From Monosporascus cannonballus (Eukaryota > Ascomycota > Sordariomycetes > Xylariales): a DNA stretch of 64,000 nucleotides. Shown one piece after another: positions 11,007 through 21,484 of this stretch; position 1 is the stretch's first letter; the number at the start of each line of letters is the position of its first letter. The stretch covers positions 124,001 through 188,000 of the forward strand of contig QJNS01000146.1 in NCBI GenBank assembly GCA_004154925.1, read 5' to 3'. Made by a program: the position numbers and the translations under genes. A model generated the notes under the pieces. That model did not search any database and was not told where the DNA came from. It worked only from the letters and a program-made list of their open reading frames with translations.

Positions 11007-12298
11007 TGGTCGCACAGCTCCCTTGGTCTATGGTTGGTCTACGGTTCTGCATTGCGAATACCTGAATGACCTGGCGTTTGGATATTGGAGTTGTTCGCCC
11101 CAACGAACCGGTATTGGCCCAGTTAGGGCGTTGGTAATGGTTAGGCATATGACCCTGATTCCTGGATTAGCTCTTCCGGATGGGTTCATGAGGTTATATG
11201 TAGACTACAGCGCGGTCGGGCTTTAGTCACTAACGGGAGACTGGTTCTCGTACGGACCTGTGGGACAAAGGCAACGACATCGTGTCGGTGGGCAATGCAC
11301 TGCGTTGCGCTAATGATTGTCTCAATCGTTTGTTTAACTTAGAGACCTGTTCACCGTTATTCTGGAATAGGAGCAAGCTCCCTTGATTAGAATTCGTACG
11401 AAATACAGCAAGCAATGGGAGTCGGGCACTGCCCCATACCCCCGTGAATCCCGGAGCTTGCCGTCTTCTGCTTCTGCGCCGCTCCGTCTCCTCCAGAAAC
11501 GTACGTAGGAGCCGACCGACGATGTCGTCGTTGTCCTCCGTCGCCTTTCCTTGGAGTAGTCCGGAGTCATACGTCATATTCACTTCAGGATTCAGGTGCA
11601 GAAGCTCAGCCACGTTCCGCTCCAACCATCTGGAAGTTGTGCCTGGACAATTGCGGCGGCCCCGATTTGGAGGCGCCAATTTACGACGTCGCTCTTAACC
11701 GCTTTTGCAGCCTCGATGCAGGCACCTGCTGGCCGCTATGGGGAACAGCCAATCACCACCCCGGCCAAAGTCACAGTTGGCTTAACATGGTGCAACGGCA
11801 CACAGCCACAACATGCATCCTCCGCTGCAGATCCTCCACCGTATCATACCATGCTCCCCTCCGGATGAGGTACGGCACGGCATCTGCCTCCTAGCAAGCG
11901 GCGTCCAGAACTCCCTCTCAGCCATGGGCAAACCCGGTAACACCGGGGTCCACGTTTCGGCATACGACAGGAGGGCAGGAAGGGGGGGCGCCGCGGGCTG
12001 CCTAAATCGTTGGTGGACAGCAAACTATGGAATTACGTGCAGCCGTGCGACCGGGGCTAAGCTCTGACACTGGCTTTATTTCACCTCCCACCTTTAGCCC
12101 GCGTGACGCCCCAAAGGAGCCACCGAAAGAGACGGTGTGCGACTGGGAGGGATTGCGGCGCTAGAGGGGCACGCGTACCCGGCCGGCCTGCGGACGACGA
12201 TTGGCTCAGTAGCGACGGTCCCTTGCCGGCCCCGTAACCAGAAGGTGCATGCAACTGAAAGGAGCTGTGGGCGGACTTATGCACGAGATGCAGCCCCG

Positions 12299-12316
12299 CC
12301 CCCCCCCCCCCCCCCC
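12299..12316. repeat. poly-C run of 18
   Basis: Eighteen consecutive C residues run into CGGG, about 555 bases upstream of the annexin ATG. Such runs form G-quadruplex or i-motif structures and vary in length by slippage. The exact count may also be a sequencing or assembly artefact. Confidence 0.8.
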
Positions 12317-12569
12317 GGGCTGAGAAACTCACTACTCCCGACGGGGGTGCCCGCTTAGCGGACTCGAGGGAGGGCTCTCTGTCCCGCGGCCTCGGCCTCA
12401 TGGCTCGTCGATATAAGTTAGAGCCATTCCTACGTCGCTTAGCTGCGAGCTTGGGCACGGCTGGCTCGCTTTGAGACGGCGATAGCGTAGATAACCAAAC
12501 CCCAACCTCCTCGAAGCGGGTCGAATCCAAGAGGACGGTTGACTCGACAAGCGCGTCGTAAACCAAAGG

Positions 12570-12601
12570 GGGGAAAAAAAGAAAAGAAAAGAAAAGAAAA
12601 G
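12570..12601. promoter_or_regulatory. purine tract (AAAAG)n in the annexin upstream region
   Basis: A GGGGGG-A7 run is followed by about five GAAAA units, 270 bases before the annexin ATG. Long purine/pyrimidine tracts exclude nucleosomes and are common in fungal promoters. A promoter role is inferred from position only. Confidence 0.45.
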
Positions 12602-12870
12602 GGCATCGCGCAATCGATAAATCTTCATACAATTGGTAGCCGCCAACTGATCGACCCACACACTGCGCATTTGTCCCCAACGCTGTTCAACCACGTACCA
12701 ACCTTCCCTCTGCCACACAAATACTGCGGAAGTGTTCCTTGTTCAAGCTCAAACTGTTCAAAACAGCTCGACTGCCCCACAACTCCAATTTCGCCGAGCT
12801 CTGCTAGCTCTGGTCAGGCACATTGTGAGCTTTGTCGCGAGTCGCGAGCTGGTTTGAGAAAGCCTCTAAT

Positions 12871-15237
12871 ATGTCGCTTCAAGTCGACCATAACGGCCGA
12901 CGTGGCCCCTCTCGATCTCCAAGCCGTCGAGATTCGGACCAAGACCGTGGCCGGGGTCGAGCTCCAGAATCGGATCCCATCATTATGGAACCCGTAGAGA
13001 TGCCTACACTGCCACCTGGCTTCAGCTACAACTACGAACAATATGGCGCCGCCGACCCGCGCGAATCGCCCCGCGCATCCAACAGCCCGCGCGAGTCATA
13101 CCGCATCGCGACACCGACCGAAGAGTCGAGCTACTACCGCCGCGCAGCTAACGGGCACGACGCGTACCCGAGGCGGGACGAGAAGGAAGACTCGCCCATA
13201 GAACACTTTAGGCGCGGCGCCGAAGCGCTGTTGCCGGCAAAGTACGCGGCAAAGATCCGCGAGGCGTCGAGCGAGCGGAAGGAGAAGAAGGAGCTCAAGA
13301 AGGAGAAGCTGGAGACGGACCTGGCGTACGGGAGCACCGCCTCGCTGGCGAGCAGTAAGTCTTCGGGGCCCGAGTCTCGAGGGCCCAACCGCTACGCGAA
13401 GCCTCCCCAGTGGGGCTACGATCGGCCAGACGAGACCATGGGCTATTCCAGCAAGACGTACCGCACAGATTCCTACGGGGCAGACCCTCGTTCGTCGGAG
13501 CCTAACATCCCCCTGATAGCGAACCCCATGGGTTATAGACAGAGGGAGCACTCGCCTTTGCCGCCTACGGGCCGTATGTCGTCGCTCACCGTCAATACGG
13601 GACACCACCACTCTGGCTCGCTTTCCGTGTCAAACGCACCGCCGTCGCCTCTCCTGGAAGCGTATCACGGCACCTACCAATCGATATCGCCCATGCCGTC
13701 ACCGCTGCTCATGTCCTCCAACGGCTTCGAAAGTCCCGAACTCGTGGAGCCGCTCTCGCCGGGCGCCTCCGAAGGCGAGTCGGCGGAGAAGAAGCGGTTG
13801 CGCGCGCGGTTCACCGACCCAGTGGACGACGCGGCGCGGCTGGCGCAGGCGCTCAAGGGCGACCGGAGCCCCCCGGACACGGGACCCCTGATCGAGATCC
13901 TCCCGGGAATGACGCACGAGCAGCTGATGGACCTGCGCGCCGAGTACAAGCGCCGGGTCAAGGCCGGGCCCGAGCAGAAGGGCGTGAACGTGGCCAAGCA
14001 CATCCGCGCGCGCCTCCGCGACGAGGACCCGAGCCTCATGAAGGCGTGCTACGCCACGGCGCTCGGCCGCTGGGAGAGCGAGGCGTACTGGGCCAACTTC
14101 TGGTACCAGGGCGACAAGACGCGGCGGGAGCTGCTCATCGAGTCGCTCATGGGGCGCACCAACGCCGAGGTCCGGCGCATCAAGGACGCCTTCAGCGACA
14201 AGAAGTACCGCGACTCCCTGACGACGTGCATGAAGACGGAGCTGAAGGAGGACAAGTTCAAGCGCGCCGTGCTGCTCGCGCTCGAGGAGCGCCGCATGGA
14301 GGAGCGCGACGAGCGCGGCGACCCGCTGCCCGTCGACCGCGAGCTCGTGCGCGACGACGTCGACGCCCTCTACCAGGCCGTCACGTCCAAGCGGGGAGGC
14401 GAGACGGCCATGATGGAGATTGTCGTGCTGCGCAGCGACCCGCACCTCAGGGAGGTGCTGCGGCTGTACGAGAAGACGTTCAACTCCAACTTTGCGCGCG
14501 ACGCGCTGAAGAAGAGCACGAACCTCGTGGTAAGTAACGCGTTGCCGAGCCCCCTTCCCCCCTTTAAGAAACCCCACACGCCCTCCGGTGTCCCCCGCAA
14601 TCTATTGGAAAGAGAAATCGCAGCCGGCTGACCCCACGCGCGCGACGAACAGGGCGAGGTCCTAGCACACATCCTCAACGGCGTGATCAACAAGCCGGTG
14701 CGCGACGCGCTGCTGCTGCACCACGCGCTGCGGGAGTCGTCCCACGGCGGCGGCGGCGGCAAGCGGGGGAGGGGCGAGGACAGCCTGCGGCACGAGCTGC
14801 TCACGAGCCGGCTCGTGCGCTTCCACTGGGACCGCCACCACATGGCGGCGGTCAAGCGCGCGTACCGCGAGCGCTACGGCGCCGAGCTCGCCGACGCCGT
14901 GCGCGACGGCACCTCGGGCCAGTGGGGCCTCTTCTGCCAGCAGCTCGTCGTCACCCGCATGCCCGACGACGTCAAGAAGTTCGACAGCGGCGCCGGCATC
15001 ATCCGCGACGTGCGCAAGGAGGACAGGGATCGCGACAGGGAGAGGGAGAGAGAGAGGGAAAGGGAAAGGGAAAGGGAAAGGGATAGGGAGAGAGATAGGG
15101 AGAGAGATAGGGACCGCGACAGGGACAGGGAGAGGAGGCGGGAGAAGAGGACCAGCAGCGGCTTGCTCGAGGTCAGACCGGACGGCGGCAGGGATCGGAG
15201 CCGGAGTCGCGAGCGCAGCACGAGCCGGAGCCGCTAG
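12871..15237 (+). CDS. fungal annexin-domain protein, AnxC4-like (747 aa, 2 exons)
   Basis: Exons are 12871-14529 and 14653-15237; the 123-nt intron has a GTAAGT donor and GAACAG acceptor and keeps the frame (LV then GEVLAH). The ATG at 12871 is the first in frame. Residues 1-310 are polar and disordered (Arg/Ser, Pro, Tyr). From about 313 annexin repeats begin: DDAARLAQALKGD, PLIEILPGMTHEQLMDLRAEYKR, then RELLIESLMGRTNAEVRRIKDAF, EVLRLYEKTF, and a last repeat in exon 2 (GEVLAHILNGVINKP, LVRFHWDRHHMAAVKRAY). The calcium loop G-x-G-T of ordinary annexins is absent: GDRSPPDTG and YQGDKTRR stand in its place. Calcium-independent behaviour is therefore likely, as proposed for the long fungal annexins. 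The C-terminus (about 679-717) is an Arg/Glu/Asp repeat, then an Arg/Ser tail. Membrane or vesicle scaffolding is the usual role suggested for the family; this protein's role is not known. Confidence 0.9.
15031..15140. repeat. GAGAGG/GAAAGG purine microsatellite inside the annexin gene
   Basis: About 110 nearly pure purine bases (GAGAGG, GAAAGG, GATAGG hexamers) encode the Arg/Glu and Arg/Asp repeat of the annexin tail. Because the unit is a multiple of three, gains and losses of units keep the frame. Mirror-symmetric purine tracts of this kind can form triplex DNA. Confidence 0.85.
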
Positions 15238-16849
15238 CGGGAGTGAGTAAGTCGGGTTTGGCTGAGGAACAGGGCTCTCGGTTCCATCCAGGGGAAAGGG
15301 GTTGAAGGCGCTGGTGTTATGACGGCCGATAAAGTGCAGAAATGGCGTATGAGATTAAACGAGATTACGATGAATGATAGAGGGCTATAGGAATTAAGGG
15401 ATGTGGTTTGGAATCCGCTGGATATTAAGTAATTAGAAGTGATGTTTGTCGAACTGCGTGCGATGAAGGTATGGCACGGGACTCCCTGCCCAGTTTGGCG
15501 GGTTTCTGTGAGACCTCGCCGGCGCATTTTTCGTAAGTCGGAGCTATCCCACAGACCACGGACGCCAAAAGCAGATTTATCATATCCGCCTCAGCAGCAG
15601 TTGGGCGTGGATAATCGTTCAGCTCCTCGGGGCGTGGTGTTCTTCGGGGATCAGAGTCGAGATGACACCATCGCTGATCTGCCTGGTATATCTATGGGCT
15701 ATATGGCCTCCGGTTGCTCCGTGCAATTCGTTGAGCCGCACCCTCTTACCCACCACCAGAGTCGCCGCTTCGTACGTTACGCATGAAGTGTTAGAGTAAA
15801 GGGGTATGACGACCCACACCACTTGTGCATATAGATGTAGTCCTCCCCCCAGCTGAAAGCTGGTCACTCAGCATGGAATCCAACTGGTATTCGACCTATC
15901 TTTGACATGAAGAGAGCTGCAGTAAGAAATAGGGGTAAAGGCTCGGGGTTTGGATTCGGCTACATGCATCAATTTAATGGCCATTAAGTCTTACCCCTAT
16001 TTCTCCGAGCCCGCTCTTTATAAAAGCACTGGTCTTCCATTCCTGATATTATATTATCTGCCAATTGCTGACGTAGAGCACGCCATGATGCCCGGGTAAC
16101 TGGTAATTGACACTCTCGGAATGGGAGACCCGAGCCTGTATCTGAATTGGCGCCCTTAGATCCTTACTGGCGGGAATGCGGACTGGGCATATTAAGTGTA
16201 GGGAAGGTATCCCTGAATTAGATCCTGCTGGTTCCCCGGTAACCACCAAAACGGGATTCTGCCTTAGGTCAGGATTAGATGAGACAACAGCAAAGTATAA
16301 AACTTTCCACTCAACTACGCGGCTTGAGATAGTGATGGTTATTAGGAACAGCCAGTAAGACTCTATGTATGTCTTAGATCATTACCGTCCTTCACATGAT
16401 ATTATACACAGTTACATATGCAGGGATTAAAAAGAACAAGCTTACAATTCCAAAACGCCTAGGCAAACCACGGGTAGCAACATAGCCTAATCCAATAAAT
16501 GGTCTTGCTTAAAACATATACACACACCAGGCAGAGAACTGACTTCCGCTTGGTAAGCTAGATAGTGTATTGATGCAGACTCAAATGCAGCAGCTATTCA
16601 AGGCAAACAGCATCCCCGCGTCGTTGGCCCGATGTTGCCATCCCATAGTGCGATATAAGCAACCGCAACTCTGCGCCGACGCTGGTATTCCGGCATGCTC
16701 CCGGTATCCTCAATCAAATCCAAACGCCGACACGAGAACGCCGGCAAAACCGTGACACCCCTAAACCAAGAGCTTCGCGCCTTTTCCCGCTCTAATCCAT
16801 CCATCGTCCCAATAATCAATCATACGCCCCCCTCGAATCATCCTCGCAC
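15238..16849. other. intergenic between convergent genes, no supported gene
   Basis: The 3' ends of the annexin gene (from the left) and the RRM gene (from the right) face each other across 1.6 kb. Open frames are short and without domains. One strong inverted repeat (15925-16004) is listed separately. Confidence 0.45.
15925..16004. repeat. 14-bp perfect inverted repeat with 52-bp spacer
   Basis: AGAAATAGGGGTAA at 15925-15938 pairs exactly with TTACCCCTATTTCT at 15991-16004. GCTCGG lies just inside the left arm and CCGAGC just outside the right arm. A TTTATAAAAG sequence follows at about 16017. It could be the ends of a tiny non-autonomous transposon or a large hairpin. No flanking duplication was recognised. 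Confidence 0.65.
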
Positions 16850-18403
16850 TCAAGGAGCACAGGGGTCAACGCCGAAATGGACATTGACCCGGTCCCACAG
16901 CGCCCTCTCGGCGTCGGCGAGGTCGAAGCGCTCCTTCTCGCGATGGATGGACTGGCGGGCGGCCTCGGCCTGGCACCGGTAGCTGCCGAACCGCCACTCC
17001 TGCCGCACGCGCTGCGGGCTCCGGTAGACGGTGGCGACGTCCTCGAGCTCGAAGGTGAACTTGCCGGCGAAGAACCGGTGCAGGCAGGCCGTGTTCACGA
17101 GCTCGGGCGGGCCCTCGATGTGGAGCACGCGGCAGTGGGGGCCGGGCTCCCTGGCGGCCGACTTGATGCGGTTGAGCCGCACCCGCGGCACGCAGCCCCC
17201 TACCTTGAACCGGCCTTCGTGGGCCTGGCGGAGGAGGTTCTCGGCCCCCGCCCGGTCGAAGAACACCAGCTTCGCGGCGGCCGTCATGTGGGAGCCGCCC
17301 GTGGCGTCGGTGGGGGGGTTGACGACGCACGCGTAGATCTTCCCGCAGTCGCGCACGGCGGAGAGCAGCATCTTGTGGTCGCAGTTGGGTGGCAGATTCG
17401 TCATCCAGAGGGCGGTGTTCTCCTCGTCGGAGATGTCGGCTGATTGGTTGGCAGGGTTGAACGGGTCGCCGCCGTAGCCGTCGGATATTCCCTTCAGCTT
17501 CTTCTGCAGTCCGATCATCTGCAGCTCGTAGAGTCTGGCAGGCAGCTGAGGCACCGTGTTCCCGTGGACAGAGCCCATTGGAACATACCCATGGCCAATT
17601 CTGTCGCTAGCGCCAGCGTATCTAGAAGGCTCAACTCCTCTGGCGGCCGTAGGGGAGATCGGCGCAATCGATCGAAAAACGACGTCCCAGCGAGAAGGTT
17701 CGGGCACTTGGATGGTCCGGGAATCCGGGGAAGAGCGGTCTCTTGAGATCAATGAACCGTCGCTTCCATGACGCCAATGAGGCGGCTGGGGCGGGCGGTA
17801 CGATTCTTGAATACCCTCAGGCGAGCTGCCATCGTATCCGTAATAGGGCAGGGAATTCTTGGGTTCCGCCGGGTTCGCGGACACCGGTGCAGACGAGGAG
17901 AGGTTGCTCGGCATGGCGGGTCGATACGTGCTACCGGTAATGTCCGACTGCACGACTTGACTCCTTGGCTCGTTGTACTCGGGATCCGTGCCCACTCCGT
18001 CAACCGGGAAATGGACCGACTTCGAAGTCTCGGGTTTGAACTCTCGTTCAGGGGTGTCTCGATCTTTGGAGGTCGGATTGAAATTTGGTGAGTGGATGGT
18101 ATCGCCACGCAGAACGTAGCCAGGCTTTAGACATGGTCTAAGTGATCTGTCAGGCCGGTTCGTAGTGAATCTTGGTCCACTCAACGGAGTGGGATAGCCA
18201 GTTCCCTGTATGGCCTGCACCGGTAATCCAGGTCTCTGGATGGTGGGCATCGGCCGGTATTCACCCGGGGTGGATGGTGCCATCGACTGAGTTGTAGGGT
18301 GAGCTAAGGTCATGTGGTCGTCTTTTGCAGCGGCGGTGGTTAAAGCGTGTGTCAATATATCATTGACGCTGTGGTCCTGTTTAGACATGCTGTTGCTATT
18401 CAT
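16850..18403 (-). CDS. RRM-type RNA-binding protein (517 aa, single exon)
   Basis: One open frame runs from the ATG at 18403 (MNSNSMSKQDH) to a TGA at 16850-16852; the frame is open further upstream but without another ATG, so this start is the natural one. Residues 1-320 are low-complexity and Pro/Ser-rich, with several SP/TP motifs. Residues about 325-412 form an RNA recognition motif: ALWMTNLPPNC is the RNP2-like strand, and AAAKLVFFDRAGAENLL takes the RNP1 and helix-2 place, although the RNP1 aromatics are weak. A second, more degenerate RRM-like unit follows at about 425-490 (CRVLHIEGPPELVNTACLHRFF). The product most likely binds RNA. The exact orthologue is not recognised, and proteins of this layout in ascomycetes are mostly annotated only as RRM proteins. 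Confidence 0.85.
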   Translation of the reverse strand: MNSNSMSKQDHSVNDILTHALTTAAAKDDHMTLAHPTTQSMAPSTPGEYRPMPTIQRPGLPVQAIQGTGYPTPLSGPRFTTNRPDRSLRPCLKPGYVLRGDTIHSPNFNPTSKDRDTPEREFKPETSKSVHFPVDGVGTDPEYNEPRSQVVQSDITGSTYRPAMPSNLSSSAPVSANPAEPKNSLPYYGYDGSSPEGIQESYRPPQPPHWRHGSDGSLISRDRSSPDSRTIQVPEPSRWDVVFRSIAPISPTAARGVEPSRYAGASDRIGHGYVPMGSVHGNTVPQLPARLYELQMIGLQKKLKGISDGYGGDPFNPANQSADISDEENTALWMTNLPPNCDHKMLLSAVRDCGKIYACVVNPPTDATGGSHMTAAAKLVFFDRAGAENLLRQAHEGRFKVGGCVPRVRLNRIKSAAREPGPHCRVLHIEGPPELVNTACLHRFFAGKFTFELEDVATVYRSPQRVRQEWRFGSYRCQAEAARQSIHREKERFDLADAERALWDRVNVHFGVDPCAP

Positions 18404-21400
18404 GATGCTAGCTTTGATTGCGGCAGTGCCAAGGCATTGACACTGAAGCTCGTAAGACCTAGATTCAATGGGATCAGCATATAATTGAATAAAGTTAAGC
18501 CTCACTTATTGAAGTCTAGGACGGGTGCTCGTAACTGCGTATCATGAATACCGTCGTTTATTGTATGAGTCCGCAGTGATATCCCTCCCCCCTAGCTGAT
18601 GGGAAGTATCTCTTAAGTCTTTTGATGGAAGGAACTGCCACCTGCGAAGACGTTTGGGAACATAACAATTGTCAAACCTTACCTCTTTTGGAAGTGTTGC
18701 GTGATGCGCAGTCGTAATGGCGGTCTGGGAATTTGTCCTTCTGTTTATGAAAAGAAATGAAAAGAAAGGGTTCGTTAGCAGTTACTGCTAGGCGTCAGTG
18801 CTTGTAGAGTAACCCTCTAATTCCCCAGGACTTGCGTTGCACCCTGGTTTCTGTGCTAGGCAGAGCCGTCTCTAGTAATGACTGAGGTATAAAGGACAAT
18901 GGATGCAGTCGCTAATAAGGGATCTCGCGACTAGGGGAAATAGCGCGGGGGATATAAGATGCTTGTAAAGGGAACGAGAAGGGAAGAGTGGTCTGAGTGG
19001 GGTGGAACGGAGGCGAAGGTTTTATAATTTCTGCCTCGACGGCGATATGAACACTCAGGGAGCAACAGATTGCTAAGGCTACTGTCGTCAGTCGATGATA
19101 CATTATCCTAAGATAATTTTATGTATCGTACTTGGATTCCTTTGCCCATTCTTCTTTGCTTAGTTGACATGGGCTATAGAATGAGCCCTAATTATAGAAT
19201 TGTAGAAGGGTGTTGAAACGGACTCGAGAACGGGCAGATACATAACAACATTATGGACCACCTGGGTTAGCTAGGCGAGACCAATTTTTTTTTTTGAAGA
19301 GGCGATATCCAATTACTTCCGGATATCCGGGGATGATTAGTATTCATAATTAGTACTCGGAGTACGGGCAAGTAGGTAAGTTGTTAAATGCCAGGTTTTT
19401 CTCTTGAGCGTTTCAACGAGCACTGCCTTGGCTGGTTGACAAAGCATACTCCCCTAGGTTTCTAGGTTACAGTGTTGAGAATAAGCGCTGTGGGTTTATG
19501 ACTATCTATTTACACGGAACACACAATAGAAATCTATAACCTGCCATGCAGCAATCATTCCGAAAGGCACCACGACTATTGGGAGGCCCAGCTGATATTA
19601 ATGCGAATATAAACTATATCCGTATTCTCTGGTCCAGTAGGCTTCGTTGAACAGATATATGTAGAGGGCTTCTGGCAATTTCACGTGGGTATCCCCAGCA
19701 AACACAGGACGGAATTCATTGACTCATCCAACATGTCCGCCACGCTTGCAATAGTGTACCACATAATCTGAACTCGCCGGATACACTATATATGGATTAT
19801 ATCAAACCCAAAATAACCATTAAAAACCTTGGGACGTAGGCTTATTTCCCGTGGTCAGTGAATGCACTTCTAGGGATGCCACGGTCATAACTACTCCAGT
19901 TATACCATGATAGCAACCACCAAAGAGAAGGCCGGCTTCTCATGCCTCAACTAAAAGCCCGGTATTCATATCCATATACTAATCATACACCGACCAGCCA
20001 CGATAAGCCTGCCTTAGAAGACGCAATATTGAATGATGACCGCAACGTTGGAAATGTTGTTCCAAAGCAATGCGTATCCGGTTCAGAAGAAAGGGGTATT
20101 AGAGCATTCGCACCGAACATTACCACCGGAGCAGTCCAAATGCTCCGCATCGTGTCTCGCATCTGTGGTAGATCGATATAATAAATTGCCTAACCGTTGA
20201 AAGCTTGGAAGAAATGCTGGAATGGTGGTCATGTCAGGCATCACGTGCCAATGTGGAACCTTCTAGATAAGAGCTATATAGGGGTTGTAGGTGTATATAT
20301 AGGGGCGGTTTCCTCTCATATATTGGAGGGGCAGGCGTTACTGGTCTAATATCTATACTACTACCTTCCTGGACAACTGCTCTTCCTGTCTCTCCCGCTG
20401 TTGCACTCCTTTCTCTGACATCAGGCTTGAGGAAGGGAAAGCTTTGCTACGTATATGACCCTGGTTGACCATTAGTTCGAGCGACCGCAGTGCATGGGCC
20501 TCCCCGCACTATTATCTCACCATCTCATTTCGTATCCAAAATGTGTCGTGGAAAGGCCCCCCTTTTCTGTTGGGCAGCAATATCGGAGCCCAAGAGCCGT
20601 ATATCAGTGGATCACCTACAGCAAGTGGGATCAAGGCTTCCCAGCTTCCTACAAGTCAATATACCCTCAAGAGCTGTGCATCTGCTCCTTAGTAAGTGTG
20701 ACAAAATGTCAAAAGCCGTGGGGAGCACACAACTTGAGCTATTCTTATCGCTGCGTTGAGTTTCTGTTATGTCCATTCCTGTCAGGTATGTGTCTATGTG
20801 TCTGTCTCCGCCGATCCATATCTCTAGCTCGCTCTTCAACTTCTGCATTAATAGGTCAATACTAACTCAGACAGGTGCGCTGCGCTCCGATATCATACGT
20901 CCTGCGCGCGTCATATTGATGGATCCATTCCTATTCTTTTTCGTTTATTTCTAGTTTTTTGGAGCACCTTCGGAAATGTATTCCGCCGCCGCAGCCTCTG
21001 GCACAGAAACAGCATTGAACTCTCCTCCGCGGTTAGCCTAGCGCTTTGATTTCATGCATGCAGCATGTAACCCTTCCCCATTAGAATGTCTTGTTTGCTC
21101 CCCCGCGATTGGGTATGGACTCGGAGCAAGTATAGTAGCAGAAAACAAATAGAGCGTCATCGAGGACATCATGCGTACCTATCCCACATGCGGGGTGGGT
21201 GTTCGATCTATGAGGTTGTGAGTAATAGCAATACTATGCACCCCAGCGAAGAACTGCCGGTCGTAACGCTGCGTTATCATTGAACCGAACATTGCAAGGT
21301 CCCGTCACCTATAACAGGATTCTGCTTCTCTTCCCCCTCGCAACAGGGAATATCCAATGGCTACCGGAAGCGCGTGTGATGGGTATATCAGGCATAGCCT

Positions 21401-21484
21401 AACCAACAGCCTACCCATTCTTTTCGACGCGACTCCTTGGTCTACAAGCGCAGCATTTCTGTTTAGAGACAGGGGGGAATTGAT
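18404..21484. other. long intergenic region, at most small genes
   Basis: About 3 kb. Besides the small putative secreted peptide at 18912-19103 (listed), the segment 20330-20900 looks transcribed: CT-rich leader-like words at 20370-20440, ATGs at 20490-20540 and intron-like signals near 20695-20876 (GTAAGT; CTAACTCAGACAG). All three frames are open over part of it (for example KCVVERPPFSVGQQYRS), so no single reading can be chosen. Nothing else is supported. Confidence 0.35.
18912..19103 (-). CDS. possible small secreted peptide (63 aa)
   Basis: An ATG at 19103 opens a frame with a textbook signal-peptide profile: MYHR, then a hydrophobic core (LTTVALAICCSLSVHIAV), then an EA/EI cut region near residue 24. 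The mature part would be about 40 residues, Pro-rich (KPSPPFHPTQ) and without cysteines. There is no homologue I recognise and no splice support. It lies alone 0.5 kb upstream of the RRM gene on the same strand. A chance open frame is a real alternative. Confidence 0.3.
   Translation of the reverse strand: MYHRLTTVALAICCSLSVHIAVEAEIIKPSPPFHPTQTTLPFSFPLQASYIPRAISPSREIPY

Larger units (their letters stand above)
11007..12870. other. intergenic region upstream of the annexin gene
   Basis: No gene can be supported. A minus-strand frame from an ATG at 11577 begins with a charged, Arg-rich stretch (EETERRRSRRR) but has no domain and no partner exon. Two simple-sequence tracts, a C run and an AAAAG repeat, are listed separately. 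The last 150 bases before the annexin ATG are CAA- and CT-rich, as in many fungal leaders. Confidence 0.4.

Noticed and set aside
11230..11679. minus-strand 149-codon frame
   Set aside because: It opens with a non-ATG codon; from the first ATG (11577) the charged start is suggestive, but there is no domain, signal or splice partner.
12081..12680. 199-codon minus-strand frame upstream of the annexin
   Set aside because: Low-complexity translation of the poly-C and AAAAG tracts (Gly run, Phe-rich run); no domain and no splice support.
13699..14577. 292-codon minus-strand frame across the annexin gene
   Set aside because: Antisense shadow of GC-rich third codon positions; the sense frame carries the annexin repeats.
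16877..17443. 188-codon plus-strand frame over the RRM gene
   Set aside because: Antisense shadow of the RRM coding region; Val/Gly/Ala-rich without domains.
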